Assembly: GCF_020179755.1 (NCBI RefSeq)
Contig: NZ_JAIUCY010000004.1
Location: 124,001 to 188,000, forward strand
DNA from: Herbaspirillum sp. alder98
GTDB taxonomy: Bacteria > Pseudomonadota > Gammaproteobacteria > Burkholderiales > Burkholderiaceae_D
DNA: 64,000 bases
Direction: 5' to 3'
Below, in pieces: positions 25,190-34,792 of this stretch (its first letter is position 1; each line of letters starts with the position of its first letter). Made by a program: the position numbers and the translations under genes. Below the pieces are notes generated by a model. That model was given only the letters and a program-made list of their open reading frames with translations, ran no database searches and had not been told where the DNA came from.

Positions 25190-25717
25190 TCAAGTGCTCA
25201 AGCCGGCGTCGATCAGCGCCAGCTGCAGCATCGCCTGCGCCAGATACTTTTGCACCATGCGCTGCGACACCCCGAGCGCGGTCGCGATCTCGGGGGTGGG
25301 CAAGCCCTGGATCTGCGCCATCACGAAGGCCTTGCGGGCTTTTTCAGGAAGGCGGTCGATCATGGCGCCCACTTGCATCAGGGTTTCGATGACGATGGCC
25401 TGGTGCTCCAGGGAGGGGGCGTGTGCTTCGGGCTGCATCGCGAGCGCGTCGAGCCAGGCCTGTTCGACCTCGCGCCGACGCCATAGATCGGTACACAGTC
25501 CCTGCGCCATCGTGCGCAGATAGGCACGCGCCTGCAGCGGCGAATTGAAGCGGGTCGGCTCAGGCTTGACGATCAGCCGCAGGAAGGCATCTTGCGCCAG
25601 GTCGGCGGCGTCGGCGGCATTGCCCAGGCGCCAGCGCAGCCATTTGAACAACCACCCATGATGATCGCTGTAGAGCGCGTGCAAGTCTTGGTGCAGGGGT
25701 GAGTCGGCGGCGGGCAT
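25190..25717 (-). CDS. ECF sigma factor, FecI-like
   Basis: The 175-residue sigma factor has region 2 (DLAQDAFLRLIV) and region 4 (LPEKARKAFVMAQIQGLPTP, then VSQRMVQKYLAQAM) of the iron-starvation ECF group. It should direct RNA polymerase to the receptor gene when the siderophore is bound. A near-consensus Fur box lies 34 bp upstream, so expression is expected only under iron limitation. It is the first gene of the fecI-fecR-receptor unit, with ends overlapping or adjacent to fecR. Confidence 0.94.
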   Translation of the reverse strand: MPAADSPLHQDLHALYSDHHGWLFKWLRWRLGNAADAADLAQDAFLRLIVKPEPTRFNSPLQARAYLRTMAQGLCTDLWRRREVEQAWLDALAMQPEAHAPSLEHQAIVIETLMQVGAMIDRLPEKARKAFVMAQIQGLPTPEIATALGVSQRMVQKYLAQAMLQLALIDAGLST

Positions 25718-25750
25718 GGCGGCGGTACGAAAGGATTCTCGGAGTTATAT

Positions 25751-25765
25751 TGATAATGCTTATCA
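25751..25765. promoter_or_regulatory. Fur box upstream of the ECF sigma gene
   Basis: TGATAATGCTTATCA matches the 7-1-7 Fur consensus TGATAATnATTATCA at all but one position and is a perfect inverted repeat around TGC. It lies 34 bp before the sigma gene start in an AT-rich stretch, where Fur-Fe2+ would block transcription. Confidence 0.85.
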
Positions 25766-25893
25766 TTTATATCCGATTTTGTGGGGTGTTGGCAAATCGT
25801 GCTAGCGCTCGGGCAGTATTGACTCGTTCGGATTACCCACCTGCATCGGCCCGATATACCAGTTCGCCAGCCATCAGTGCTTTTTTCAGGACG

Positions 25894-25923
25894 AAAAAAA
25901 GCCAGCGCAAGGCTGGCTTTTTT
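25894..25923 (-). terminator. Terminator of the tRNA-Val transcript
   Basis: The stem AAAAAAGCCAGC with loop GCAAG is followed by T-rich sequence on the minus strand, nine bases after the tRNA 3' end. The A-run on the other side makes it potentially bidirectional. Confidence 0.85.
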
Positions 25924-25932
25924 ATCGAATCC

Positions 25933-26007
25933 TGGTGGAAAGTGCAAGTTTCGAACTTGCGACCCCTGCAGTGTGAATGCAGTGCTCTACCCCTGAGCTA
26001 ACCTTCC
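25933..26007 (-). tRNA. tRNA-Val (anticodon CAC)
   Basis: The minus strand folds into a complete cloverleaf of 75 nt: acceptor GGAAGGT paired with ACTTTCC (one G-U pair), D arm GCTC/GAGC, anticodon stem CTGCA/TGCAG with loop TTCACAC (anticodon at 25973-25975), T arm GCAAG-TTCGAAA-CTTGC, and encoded CCA. It reads GTG valine codons. It lies downstream of dnaQ and has its own terminator. Confidence 0.97.
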
Positions 26008-26121
26008 ATTTTTGTTCTGCGTCGCTTACTGCTCATGCGTCGAGAGGCAAGATATTACATAATTTTTGCAGAGCGGGCAAGTCCTCTTCAAAAAATCCTC
26101 AAATAGTTCGCACGCAAAGCG

Positions 26122-26862
26122 TCAGGCAGGTGCCGCGCTTGTCGCCTCTTCCGGTGGCGGCGGTTCAAAACGCCACACGCAGGCGCCCCGCACTTCCTTG
26201 TCCAACTGGTTCAGTACGCCTTCGTGCAGGGCCAGTTCTTCGTCGCTGGCGGCCAGCACGATGATGTCGGCCAGCGGCGTGGCTTCGAGCGCCAGCGCGC
26301 CGGCGGCATCGTCTTCGCTGCCGCCGAGATCCATCGTCAGCGTGTTCTGGCCACGCGTCATGGCCAGGTACACCTCGGACAGCAGCGCCGCATCCAGCAA
26401 GCCGCCGTGCAGGGTACGGTGCGCGTTGGAGATGCCATAGCGGTCGCACAGCGCATCGAGCGAATTGCGGCGGCCGGGGTGCTGCTCCTTGGCCATTTGC
26501 AGCGAATCGATCACGCTGTCGACGTGCTCGCTGAACTTCGGCAGCCCCAGCAAGGCCAGTTCGGCATCGAGGAAGCCGACGTCGAACGGCGCGTTGTGGA
26601 TGATGATCTGCGCCCCGCGCACGTAGTCCAGGAACTCGGCGGCGATCTGCTTGAAGGTCGGCTTGTCGGACAGGAACTCGGTGGTCAGGCCGTGCACCGC
26701 CAGCGCACCCTCTTCCGAATCACGCTCGGGATTGATGTAGAAGTGCAGATTGCGACCGGACAGCTGGCGATTGAGCAGTTCGACGCAACCGATTTCGAGG
26801 ATGCGGTTACCGGCGCGTGGCGACAGGCCGGTGGTTTCGGTATCGAGGACGATCTGACGCAT
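26122..26862 (-). CDS. dnaQ: DNA polymerase III epsilon subunit (proofreading exonuclease)
   Basis: The 246-residue protein is the 3'-5' exonuclease of the replicative polymerase. Exo I is visible as VLDTETTG (Asp7, Glu9), Exo II as HNAPFDVGFLD, and Exo III as the HGGLLDAALL segment. The length equals that of E. coli DnaQ. The frame is open far upstream, but the conserved MRQIVLDTETTG fixes the start at 26862. The C-terminus ends in a Pro/Ala-rich tail. It follows rnhA by 50 bp on the same strand, an arrangement frequent in proteobacteria. Confidence 0.95.
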   Translation of the reverse strand: MRQIVLDTETTGLSPRAGNRILEIGCVELLNRQLSGRNLHFYINPERDSEEGALAVHGLTTEFLSDKPTFKQIAAEFLDYVRGAQIIIHNAPFDVGFLDAELALLGLPKFSEHVDSVIDSLQMAKEQHPGRRNSLDALCDRYGISNAHRTLHGGLLDAALLSEVYLAMTRGQNTLTMDLGGSEDDAAGALALEATPLADIIVLAASDEELALHEGVLNQLDKEVRGACVWRFEPPPPEEATSAAPA

Positions 26863-26912
26863 GGGGCTGTCTCTGGTGATGACTAACTGATTGACGGGAT
26901 GATGCGACCGGC

Positions 26913-27347
26913 TCAGCGCGCGGTCTCGACGCCGCGATTGGCCAACTGGTCGGCGCGCTCGTTGCCGGCGTGGCCGTTGTGACCGCGCACCCAGCGCCAT
27001 TCGACCTTGTGCTCGGCCTGGGCGGCGTCGAGCGCCTGCCACAGGTCGGCATTCTTGACCGGTTCGCGGGCAGCGGTCTTCCAGCCGCGCGCCTTCCAGC
27101 CATGGATCCATTCGCTGATGCCCTTTTGCACGTACTGGCTGTCGGTGTGCACCACCACGTCGCAGGGCCGCTTGAGCACGGTCAATGCCTGGATCACCGC
27201 CATCAGTTCCATGCGGTTGTTGGTGGTATTGCGCTCGCCGCCGAAGATTTCCTTCTCCTGGCCGTTGAACACCAGCAATGCGCCCCAGCCGCCCAGCCCC
27301 GGGTTGCCCTTGCAGGCGCCGTCCGAATAAATTTCTACCTTGTCCAT
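26913..27347 (-). CDS. rnhA: Ribonuclease HI
   Basis: The 144-residue enzyme cleaves the RNA strand of RNA-DNA hybrids. The four catalytic carboxylates are present: Asp9 ([12 protein letters not shown]), Glu47 (NRMELMA), Asp69 (VHTDSQYV) and Asp133 (NERADQLA), along with the basic handle ([18 protein letters not shown]). It lies between the methyltransferase gene (46-bp gap) and dnaQ on the same strand, probably as one operon. Confidence 0.97.
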   Translation of the reverse strand: MDKVEIYSDGACKGNPGLGGWGALLVFNGQEKEIFGGERNTTNNRMELMAVIQALTVLKRPCDVVVHTDSQYVQKGISEWIHGWKARGWKTAAREPVKNADLWQALDAAQAEHKVEWRWVRGHNGHAGNERADQLANRGVETAR

Positions 27348-27393
27348 ACTCTTGCCTGTTGATACATCAATGCGAGGCCGCGATCATACCCGA

Positions 27394-28173
27394 TCACCGG
27401 CCGTCGGACTTGTGAATGCGGTTGGTGGCCGGCACGCCGCGCGGCGCCTTGACCTTCTGCCGGCTCAGTGCCGGACCGACCAGGCGCATGCCGGGCACGC
27501 GCTTGATCGCCTGCACGATATACACGGCGCCGAAGTAAGGCCACCAGCGGTCGCCGGCCTTTTCCATGAAGCCGAAGCGTTCCAGCCATTTTTCGGTTTC
27601 GCAGGGCGGCGCATAGCAGCCGAAATGGCCGCGGTTGACTTCCATGTTGAGCAGCTTGAGCCAATCCTTGAGGCGGGGCAGGCGGATGAATTCGCCATCG
27701 CGCGGCAGGAAATGCGCGCCGGTCAAACGACCGCCGGCCTGGCGCAAGCCCCACAGGCTGCTGGGATTGAAGCCACAGATGATCAACTGCCCCTCGGGAA
27801 TCAACACCCGCTCGACCTCGCGCAATACCTGGTGCGGCTCGGCCGCAAATTCAAGCACATGGGGCAACACCACCAGGTCCAGGCTCTGCGACGCAAAGGG
27901 CAACTCGCAGAAATCGTGCACCAGCACCTGCGGTATTTCAAGTTGCGACTGGTTCTCGCCCGGCATCACGTTATCGGTCAGCCAGCGATAGGGCATGCGG
28001 TTGGCCTGCAACGCATGAATCTGGGGCGAGCCGATCTGCACCGCATTGAAACCGAAGATGTCAGCCGTGAGGGTATTGAGATGCTGCTGCTCCCACTGGC
28101 GCAGGTAAGTCCCGGTGGGAGTCTGCAACCAGGAGGCCAGGTCTATAATCTGCGCTTGCGCATTTTCAATCAT
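27394..28173 (-). CDS. Class I SAM-dependent methyltransferase, substrate unknown
   Basis: The 259-residue protein has a methyltransferase type 11 core ([20 protein letters not shown], then [16 protein letters not shown]). The glycine-rich SAM loop is degenerate: the family member here shows [13 protein letters not shown] at that place, as in other copies found beside gloB and rnhA. A basic C-terminal tail follows. Its ATG is only 12 bp from the divergent gloB ATG, so its promoter must overlap gloB sequence. The substrate is not known. Confidence 0.85.
   Translation of the reverse strand: MIENAQAQIIDLASWLQTPTGTYLRQWEQQHLNTLTADIFGFNAVQIGSPQIHALQANRMPYRWLTDNVMPGENQSQLEIPQVLVHDFCELPFASQSLDLVVLPHVLEFAAEPHQVLREVERVLIPEGQLIICGFNPSSLWGLRQAGGRLTGAHFLPRDGEFIRLPRLKDWLKLLNMEVNRGHFGCYAPPCETEKWLERFGFMEKAGDRWWPYFGAVYIVQAIKRVPGMRLVGPALSRQKVKAPRGVPATNRIHKSDGR
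28144..28149 (+). promoter_or_regulatory. -10 element for gloB inside the methyltransferase gene
   Basis: A perfect TATAAT lies 36 nt before the gloB ATG, within the 5' coding part of the divergent methyltransferase gene. The hexamer 17 bp upstream (GTCTGC) is a poor -35. Confidence 0.5.
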
Positions 28174-28185
28174 TCAATCACGCCT

Positions 28186-29007
28186 ATGACCGAGCAGCCA
28201 GCCACGCCAGCCACCCGGGATCCGAAATCTGCATTGGCCGTCCTGGCCGTACCGGCCTTCAACGACAACTATTTGTGGCTGATCCATGACGGGCAGCAAG
28301 CCGCCGTGGTCGACCCGGGCGACGCCACCCCGGTCCTGGCCGCGCTGGCGGCGAACCGCCTCACGCTGGGCGCTATTCTACTGACTCATCATCATGCTGA
28401 CCATGTCGGCGGTGTGCTGGCGCTGGCCGCCGCTTTCCCGGGCATTCCGGTCTATGGCCCGGCGCGCGAAGACATCGCCGGCCTGACCCACCCGCTGGCA
28501 GAAGGCGATCAGGTCACGCTGGCGCAGTTGCCGCTCACGCTGGAGGTGATCGATGTTCCAGGCCATACGCTGGGCCATATCGCCTATCACGCGCCAGCGG
28601 CCGAGCTGCTCTTTTGCGGCGACACCCTGTTTGCGGGCGGCTGCGGCCGCATCTTCGAAGGCACCCCGGCACAGATGCACCGGTCGCTTGCCAAACTGTC
28701 CAGCCTGCCGCCTGCTACCGCCGTCTATTGCGCGCACGAATATACGTTGTCCAACCTGCGCTTTGCCGCCGCAGTCGAGCCCGGCAATGCAGCGCTGCAC
28801 CAGCGGATTGCCGCCGACAGCGCCAAGCGCGAGCGCAACCTGCCGACGGTGCCGTCGACCATCGCCCTGGAACACGCCACCAATCCCTTCCTCCGCTGCG
28901 ACCAGGCCGAAATCGCAACATCGCTGCAAGAGAGCGGTCGTTCGACGAACATGGACGAAGTTAGCATCTTCGCCGCGCTGCGCGAATGGAAGAATGTCTA
29001 CAAGTAG
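28186..29007 (+). CDS. gloB: Hydroxyacylglutathione hydrolase (glyoxalase II)
   Basis: The 273-residue metallo-beta-lactamase-fold enzyme hydrolyses S-lactoylglutathione in methylglyoxal detoxification. The metal site THHHADH is at residues 67-73, followed by GHTLGHIAY and [13 protein letters not shown]; the C-terminal HxCF-type domain contains [14 protein letters not shown]. The frame is open for a long way upstream, but the family start and the -10 element support the ATG at 28186. No Shine-Dalgarno is seen. Confidence 0.95.
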   Translation: MTEQPATPATRDPKSALAVLAVPAFNDNYLWLIHDGQQAAVVDPGDATPVLAALAANRLTLGAILLTHHHADHVGGVLALAAAFPGIPVYGPAREDIAGLTHPLAEGDQVTLAQLPLTLEVIDVPGHTLGHIAYHAPAAELLFCGDTLFAGGCGRIFEGTPAQMHRSLAKLSSLPPATAVYCAHEYTLSNLRFAAAVEPGNAALHQRIAADSAKRERNLPTVPSTIALEHATNPFLRCDQAEIATSLQESGRSTNMDEVSIFAALREWKNVYK

Positions 29008-29083
29008 ACCTCCGTTGCAACAAAAAAGCGGCATATTGCACGAAGATCCGACAGACTCCTTTGTAACAGGGGCATTTTTTTAC

Positions 29084-29113
29084 TTGACTGCGGAAAAGGG
29101 TCTTCCGTACACT
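29084..29113 (+). promoter_or_regulatory. Sigma-70-like promoter for mltD
   Basis: TTGACT (29084-29089) and TACACT (29108-29113) are 18 bp apart in the 337-bp gap between gloB and mltD. The predicted leader is about 225 nt long; no ORF or strong structure is seen in it. Confidence 0.55.
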
Positions 29114-29344
29114 CGCTCAATTCCTCATTTTGGCGCGCGTTTTTTTACTTATTCTTACGTGAGAATTCGCCTCTTGCTGACACTGTTTCGTGCAGCAGGA
29201 CCTCAGCAGTTTCGATGCCGCATCCTATGCGTCTGACCCGATGACATTGTTTCTCGGCAGTTTGCCGGCCCTCCGATGGAGCCAGGCTGCGACTGCATGG
29301 CAATTGTTGCAACTCTTTAGCCCCTGGCACAGGACATCGCCCAC

Positions 29345-30880
29345 ATGCAGCGAACACTGAAGACCCTCGCTATAGCCGTACTACTCTGCGCTGGCACCCC
29401 GCTGCTCTCCCACGCCAACGACATCTCGATCTACCCTGCTCCCTTCAATGCGATCAATCCCGAACTGGCTGGCAATGCGCTGCCGGGGATGAACGACATC
29501 GACATCTGGACCCGGATCCGCAAGGGCTTCGGCATTCCCGACCTGGACAACAACCTGGTCGAGAGCCAGACCCAGTGGTACAGCTCGCGCCCCGACTACA
29601 TCCAGCGCACCACCGTGCGCGCATCGCGTTACCTGTTTCACGTAGTGCAAGAGCTGGAAAAGCGCGGCATGCCGACCGAACTGGCCTTGCTGCCGTTCAT
29701 CGAATCGGCCTTCAATCCAGAGGCGCTGTCGACCGCCAAGGCGGCTGGCATGTGGCAGTTCATCCCCTCCACCGGTCGCGACTACAACCTCAAGCAGAAC
29801 ATGTTTACCGACGAGCGCCGCGATGTGCTGGCCTCGACCGATGCGGCATTGAACTACCTGCAGAAGCTGTACGGCATGTTCGGCGACTGGCAACTGGCGC
29901 TGGCTGCCTATAACTGGGGCGAAGGCTCGGTGCAGCGCGCGGTCAACCGCAACCTGGCCGCGGGCCTGCCGATCGACTTCAATACGCTGTCGGCGCAGAT
30001 GCCCAACGAGACCCGCAACTACGTGCCCAAGCTGCAGGCGGTCAAGAACATCATTGCCAATCCGGCCGCGTTCGAGATCGCCCTGCCCAAGGTCGACAAC
30101 CAGCCTTACTTCGTCACCATCGGCAAGACACGCAATATCGACGTCAAGGTAGCGGCGCAACTGGCCGAGCTGTCACTGGACGAGTTCAAGGCGCTCAACC
30201 CGCAGTTCAACCGTCCGGTAATCATCGGCGGCGAAGACACCAAGATCCTGCTGCCCGAGACCAATGCCGAGAAGTTCAAGTCGAACATGTCGAAGTGGAC
30301 CCAGGCCTTCACCAGCTGGACCGCGCACACCGTCTCCAGCGCCCGCGAGCGCATCGAAACCATCGCCAGCAAGTTCGGCACCACGCCGGAAGTGATCCGC
30401 AGCGTCAACCAGATTCCGCCACGCATGGTGTTGAAGGCCGGTTCGACCATCCTGGTGCCGAAGTCCGAAGAAACCACATCGCTCGATACCGACCTCACGC
30501 CCGAGATCGCCGACAATGCCCGCCTGGCGATCGCCCCGGATGTGCCGGAGACGCGCCGCATCTACGTCAAGGCCGGCAAGCGTGACACCCTGGCAGGCAT
30601 CGCCGGCCGTTATCGCGTCAGCGTGGCCCAGTTGCGCGAATGGAACGGCCTCAAACGCGACACGCTGGCCGCCGGCCAGAGCCTGCAGCTGAATGTACCG
30701 AACGTGGTGCACAGCGCCGCGCCCACCCGGGTGGCAACGCACCGCGCAGCACCGGCCCCGGCACGACGCCAGGTCGCTGCGGCCAAGGCCCCGGTGCGCA
30801 AGGTGGCCGCGCCGGCACGCAAGGTGGCAGCGGCCAAGCCGATCACCCTGGCAGCCGGCAACGGCGGCCGCAAGCAATAA
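29345..30880 (+). CDS. mltD: Membrane-bound lytic murein transglycosylase D-like, with LysM domains
   Basis: The 511-residue periplasmic enzyme cleaves peptidoglycan glycan strands. It has a signal peptide (about 1-24, SHA-N cleavage), the SLT domain with catalytic Glu120 in LPFIESAFNPEA and AAGMWQFIPSTGRDYNL, and two LysM modules (about 328-375 and 400-450). No lipobox is seen, unlike E. coli MltD. The C-terminal 50 residues are an Ala/Lys/Arg/Pro-rich tail with repeated KVAA/RKVAAPA units, likely flexible and cell-wall binding. Confidence 0.92.
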   Translation: MQRTLKTLAIAVLLCAGTPLLSHANDISIYPAPFNAINPELAGNALPGMNDIDIWTRIRKGFGIPDLDNNLVESQTQWYSSRPDYIQRTTVRASRYLFHVVQELEKRGMPTELALLPFIESAFNPEALSTAKAAGMWQFIPSTGRDYNLKQNMFTDERRDVLASTDAALNYLQKLYGMFGDWQLALAAYNWGEGSVQRAVNRNLAAGLPIDFNTLSAQMPNETRNYVPKLQAVKNIIANPAAFEIALPKVDNQPYFVTIGKTRNIDVKVAAQLAELSLDEFKALNPQFNRPVIIGGEDTKILLPETNAEKFKSNMSKWTQAFTSWTAHTVSSARERIETIASKFGTTPEVIRSVNQIPPRMVLKAGSTILVPKSEETTSLDTDLTPEIADNARLAIAPDVPETRRIYVKAGKRDTLAGIAGRYRVSVAQLREWNGLKRDTLAAGQSLQLNVPNVVHSAAPTRVATHRAAPAPARRQVAAAKAPVRKVAAPARKVAAAKPITLAAGNGGRKQ

Positions 30881-30986
30881 GTCATTACGAAGAAATCCGG
30901 GAGATACCGGAGGAGACTGCAGCCTGGCTGCATGCAACATCACACCAACGCTATCAGAACAATATTGTTGTGTACCGCTTCATGTC

Positions 30987-31018
30987 ATGCCGTCCGGTTT
31001 GCGCCGGACGGCATTTTT
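30987..31018 (+). terminator. Terminator after mltD
   Basis: The perfect 11-bp stem ATGCCGTCCGG/CCGGACGGCAT with a 6-nt loop ends in TTTTT. It separates mltD from the convergent yejF. Confidence 0.9.
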
Positions 31019-31031
31019 ATTGGCGGCGAGG

Positions 31032-32636
31032 CTATGCGCTCACATCGGCCGCATACGAAGCCGCCGCCAGCAAGCGCTGGGTATAAGGCTGGCGCGGCTG
31101 CGCCATCAAGGTTTCCGTCTCGCCGCTCTCGACCACCTTGCCATCCTTCATCACCAGCACCTGATGTGCCATGGCGCGCACCACCGCCAGGTCATGCGTG
31201 ATGAACAGATAGGCCAGGCCATGGCGGCGCTGCAATTCGGCCAGCAACTGCAGCACCTGCTGCTGGACGGTCACATCGAGCGCCGAGGTCGGCTCGTCCA
31301 GCAACAGCAGTTCGGGTTGCAGCACCAGCGCCCGCGCAATCGCAATGCGCTGACGCTGGCCGCCGGAGAACTCGTGCGGATAGCGCTCCAGCATATGCGC
31401 CGGCAGACCGACTTCGGCCAGCGCATCGACCACCCGCGTGCGCTGCTGCTCTGGCGACAGGTCCTGGTGGTGCAGGGCCAGGCCTTCGCCGACGATCTGC
31501 AACACGGTGCGCCGTGGCGACAGCGAGGCATAGGGATCCTGGAACACCACCTGCATGCGCGCCCGCAATGGCCGCAGCTCCGAGCTCCGGCTGTCGGCGA
31601 TGGAGGCGCCTTCGAAGCGGATCGCGCCGGCCACCCTGGCCCCCGACAGGCGCAGCAACGCCATGCCCAGGGTCGACTTGCCCGAGCCTGATTCGCCTAC
31701 GATGCCGAGGGTCTCGCCGCGCCGCAGTTGCAGGTCGACGCCATCGACTGCATGGAACAGGCGCTTGCTGAACCAGCCCTGCTTGATGGCATAGGTGCAG
31801 CGCAACTGCTCGGCCTGCAGCACCACCGGCGCATCGGCTGCGACTTCGGCCACGCTGCGTTGCGGACGGCTTTGCAGCAGCTTGCGGGTATAGGGCTGCT
31901 GCGGATTGGCAAACAGTTCGGCGGTGGCCGCGCTCTCGAGCAACTTGCCCTTCTCCATCACGCCGACCCGGTCGGCGAAATGGCGCACCAGGTTCAGGTC
32001 GTGCGAGATCATCAGCACCGCCATGTTGTCATCGCGTTGCAGTTGATTCAGCAATTCAAGGATCTGCACCTGGATGGTCACGTCCAGCGCCGTGGTCGGC
32101 TCGTCGGCGATCAGCAGGCGCGGCTTGCACGCCAGCGCCATGGCGATCATCGCCCGCTGCCGCTGTCCGCCCGAGAGCTCGTGCGGATAGGCGCGCGCCC
32201 GTCGTGCCGGCTCCGGGATGCCGGTCTTGTCCAGCAACTCGACGGTGCGCAACGCGGCCTGGCGGGCATTGATGCCTTCGTGGCGCATCAGCACCTCGGC
32301 GATCTGGTTACCGATGGTGAATAACGGATTCAAGGCCGTCATCGGCTCCTGGAAGATCATCGCCACATCCTTGCCGCGCACCTGCTGCATCTGGCGCTCG
32401 CTCTTCTGCAGGATATCCTGGCCATCGAGCAGGATGCGCCCGCCATACTGGGCGTCCTGGTTCAGCTTGAGCAGCGCCAGCGCACTGACCGATTTGCCCG
32501 AACCGGATTCGCCCACCAGCGCGAATTTCTCGCCGGGGGCAATGGAAAAGCTGATGTCGTCCACCACTGTGCTGCCGCCAAACCGCACCACCAGGTTGTC
32601 GACCTGAAGCAAATGTTGCGTCGCTTGCTGGCTCAT
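31032..32636 (-). CDS. yejF: Peptide ABC transporter, fused double ATP-binding subunit
   Basis: The 534-residue protein carries two ABC ATPase domains in one chain. Walker A motifs are GESGSGKS in both halves (about residues 43 and 320), signature motifs LSGGQRQR and FSGGQRQR, and Walker [13 protein letters not shown] and [11 protein letters not shown]. This tandem fusion is typical of YejF, the energy unit of the YejABEF importer, which takes up oligopeptides and, in enterobacteria, microcin C. It ends the yejABEF operon; its ATG overlaps the yejE stop. Confidence 0.94.
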   Translation of the reverse strand: MSQQATQHLLQVDNLVVRFGGSTVVDDISFSIAPGEKFALVGESGSGKSVSALALLKLNQDAQYGGRILLDGQDILQKSERQMQQVRGKDVAMIFQEPMTALNPLFTIGNQIAEVLMRHEGINARQAALRTVELLDKTGIPEPARRARAYPHELSGGQRQRAMIAMALACKPRLLIADEPTTALDVTIQVQILELLNQLQRDDNMAVLMISHDLNLVRHFADRVGVMEKGKLLESAATAELFANPQQPYTRKLLQSRPQRSVAEVAADAPVVLQAEQLRCTYAIKQGWFSKRLFHAVDGVDLQLRRGETLGIVGESGSGKSTLGMALLRLSGARVAGAIRFEGASIADSRSSELRPLRARMQVVFQDPYASLSPRRTVLQIVGEGLALHHQDLSPEQQRTRVVDALAEVGLPAHMLERYPHEFSGGQRQRIAIARALVLQPELLLLDEPTSALDVTVQQQVLQLLAELQRRHGLAYLFITHDLAVVRAMAHQVLVMKDGKVVESGETETLMAQPRQPYTQRLLAAASYAADVSA

Positions 32637-33694
32637 GCCTTCCTCCGCACGTCGAGGGCGTTACGCAAGGCGTCGCCTATGTTGGTGAGCAGTAGCAGCA
32701 TCACCGTCAGCACCAGGAAAGTCGACAGCGCAATCCACCACGCGTCGAGGTTGTTCTTGCCCTGCGCCAGCAACTCGCCCAGGCTGGGGGTGGACGGCGG
32801 CACGCCCAGGCCCAGGAAGTCGAGGCTGGTCAGCGCCAGGATCGCGCCGCTCATGCGAAACGGCAGAAAGGTCACTACCGTGGTCAGGCTGTTGGGCAGG
32901 ATATGGCGCCAGATGATCAGCCGATTGGGCAAGCCCAAAGCCCGCGCGGCCTGCACGTATTCGAGATTGCGGTTGCGCAGGAAATCGGCCCGCACATAGT
33001 CCGACAGGCCCAGCCACCCGAACAGCGACAGCAGGATCAGCAGCAAACCCAGGCTGGGCTGGAAGATCGACGAGAAGATGATCAGCAGGTACAGCTCCGG
33101 CATCGAGCCCCAGATTTCAAGCAGGCGTTGCGCGAACAGGTCGGTGCGCCCGGCAAAGTAACCCTGCAGCGCGCCGAACCCGATGCCGAGCACGATGCCG
33201 ATGGCCGTCAGCGCCAGTCCGAACAGGACCGACACCCGGAACCCGTAGAGCAGCCGCGCCACCACGTCGCGCCCGCGATCGTCGGTGCCCAGCCAGTTCT
33301 CGGCCGACGGCGCGGCCGGGTTGGGATCCTTGGCGAAGTAATTGAGCGTGTCGTAGCTGTAGTGATTGAGTGGATAGATCGCCCAGTTGCCGTCCTTCTG
33401 GAATTGATGGCGAATGAAGGGATCGAGGTAATCGGCGGGCGAATCGAAGTCGCCGCCGAAGCTCTTGTCCGAATAATCGTGCACCAGCGGAAACATCAAC
33501 TGGCCGTTATAGCGCGCCACCAACGGCTTGTCGTTGGAGACCAGCTCGGCGCCCAGGCTGATGACGAACAGCACGCTGAAGATCACCAGGCTCCAGTAGC
33601 CGCGTCGGCTGGCGCGAAAGCGCAACCAGATGCGGCGACCGGGAGAGATCGATGGCGCCGAAGAAGAAGCGGGAGGAATCTGTGTTGCGCTCAT
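32633..33694 (-). CDS. yejE: Peptide ABC transporter permease
   Basis: The 353-residue inner-membrane permease has one N-terminal membrane segment, a long periplasmic region (about 60-145), then five segments with the EAA-type loop RNLEYVQAARALGLPNRLII. The long periplasmic insertion is typical of YejE. The frame extends upstream into yejB, but the ATG at 33694 overlaps the yejB stop by 4 nt and begins MSATQIPPASS, which fits family length. Both neighbours overlap by 4 nt, so the operon is tightly coupled. Confidence 0.93.
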   Translation of the reverse strand: MSATQIPPASSSAPSISPGRRIWLRFRASRRGYWSLVIFSVLFVISLGAELVSNDKPLVARYNGQLMFPLVHDYSDKSFGGDFDSPADYLDPFIRHQFQKDGNWAIYPLNHYSYDTLNYFAKDPNPAAPSAENWLGTDDRGRDVVARLLYGFRVSVLFGLALTAIGIVLGIGFGALQGYFAGRTDLFAQRLLEIWGSMPELYLLIIFSSIFQPSLGLLLILLSLFGWLGLSDYVRADFLRNRNLEYVQAARALGLPNRLIIWRHILPNSLTTVVTFLPFRMSGAILALTSLDFLGLGVPPSTPSLGELLAQGKNNLDAWWIALSTFLVLTVMLLLLTNIGDALRNALDVRRKA

Positions 33695-34761
33695 TTGTCC
33701 AGGCTTTCGAATTGCACGCGTGGATCGGCCCAGACGTAGCAGAGGTCGCCCAGCAGCTTGACCACCAGGCCGATCAATGTGAAGAGATAGAGCGTTCCCA
33801 TGACGACCGGATAGTCGCGCCGGATCACCGATTCGTAAGAGAGCAGCCCCAGGCCATCGAGCGAGAACAGCGTCTCGATCAGCAGGCTGCCGGCAAAGAA
33901 GGCGCCGATGAAGGCGGCCGGAAAGCCGGTCACCAGCGGAATGAGCGCATTGCGAAACACGTGCTTGTAAAGCACCCGGTGTTCGGACAAGCCCTTGGCG
34001 CGCGCCGTCAGCACATACTGCTTGCGGATCTCTTCGAGGAAGGTATTCTTGGTCAGCATGGTGGTGACGGCAAAGGCGCCGGCCACCGAGGCCGTCACCG
34101 GCAGCGTGATATGCCACAGGTAGTCGGTTACCTTGCCCACCAGCGACAGGCTCTGCCAGTCATCCGAGGTAAGCCCCCGCAGCGGGAACCACTGCAGGAA
34201 GCTGCCGCCGCCGAACACCACCAGCAGGAACACCCCCAACACGAATCCGGGGATCGAATACCCGACCAGCACCAGCGCGCTGGTGAAACCGTCGAAGCGG
34301 CTGCCCTCGCGCACCGCCTTGGCGATGCCCAGCGGGATCGAAATCAGATAGGTCAGGAAGAAGGTCCACAAGCCGATCGTGATCGACACCGGCAGCTTGG
34401 ACTTGACCAGCGACCAGACATCGCCGTGATGATAGAAGCTCTTGCCCAGGTCGAACGTCAGGAAACCCTTGAGCATGCTCCAGAAGCGTTCGGCCGGTGG
34501 CTTGTCGAAGCCATACAGCTTCTTGATCTCGGCCACGCGCACCTCGTCGATGCCCTGGCGACCGCGATAGCCGGCGGCGCCCGAGGCCACGCCGCCGCCC
34601 GAGGCCTCACCGGCGCCGCCGCGTCCCTTCATCTCGATCAGGGCCTGCTCGACCGGACCGCCCGGCACGAACTGGATGACCGCAAAGGTGATGGCGATCA
34701 CGCCGAACAGCGTGGGCACCATCAGCAGCACCCGCTTCAATATATAAGTCCAGATATTCAT
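33691..34761 (-). CDS. yejB: Peptide ABC transporter permease
   Basis: The 356-residue permease has the DppB/OppB-type N-terminus (MNIWTYILKRVLLMVPTLFG) and six membrane segments. After the first segment there is a periplasmic stretch with a glycine-rich part (GRGGAGEASGGGVASGAAGY), which is longer in Gly and Ala than expected and may be a flexible linker. The permease loop FLEEIRKQYVLTARAKGLSE is conserved. It follows yejA by 31 bp. Confidence 0.93.
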   Translation of the reverse strand: MNIWTYILKRVLLMVPTLFGVIAITFAVIQFVPGGPVEQALIEMKGRGGAGEASGGGVASGAAGYRGRQGIDEVRVAEIKKLYGFDKPPAERFWSMLKGFLTFDLGKSFYHHGDVWSLVKSKLPVSITIGLWTFFLTYLISIPLGIAKAVREGSRFDGFTSALVLVGYSIPGFVLGVFLLVVFGGGSFLQWFPLRGLTSDDWQSLSLVGKVTDYLWHITLPVTASVAGAFAVTTMLTKNTFLEEIRKQYVLTARAKGLSEHRVLYKHVFRNALIPLVTGFPAAFIGAFFAGSLLIETLFSLDGLGLLSYESVIRRDYPVVMGTLYLFTLIGLVVKLLGDLCYVWADPRVQFESLDK

Positions 34762-34792
34762 GTTCGTTCCAGGCTTGCCGCAGGGAGTGTTT

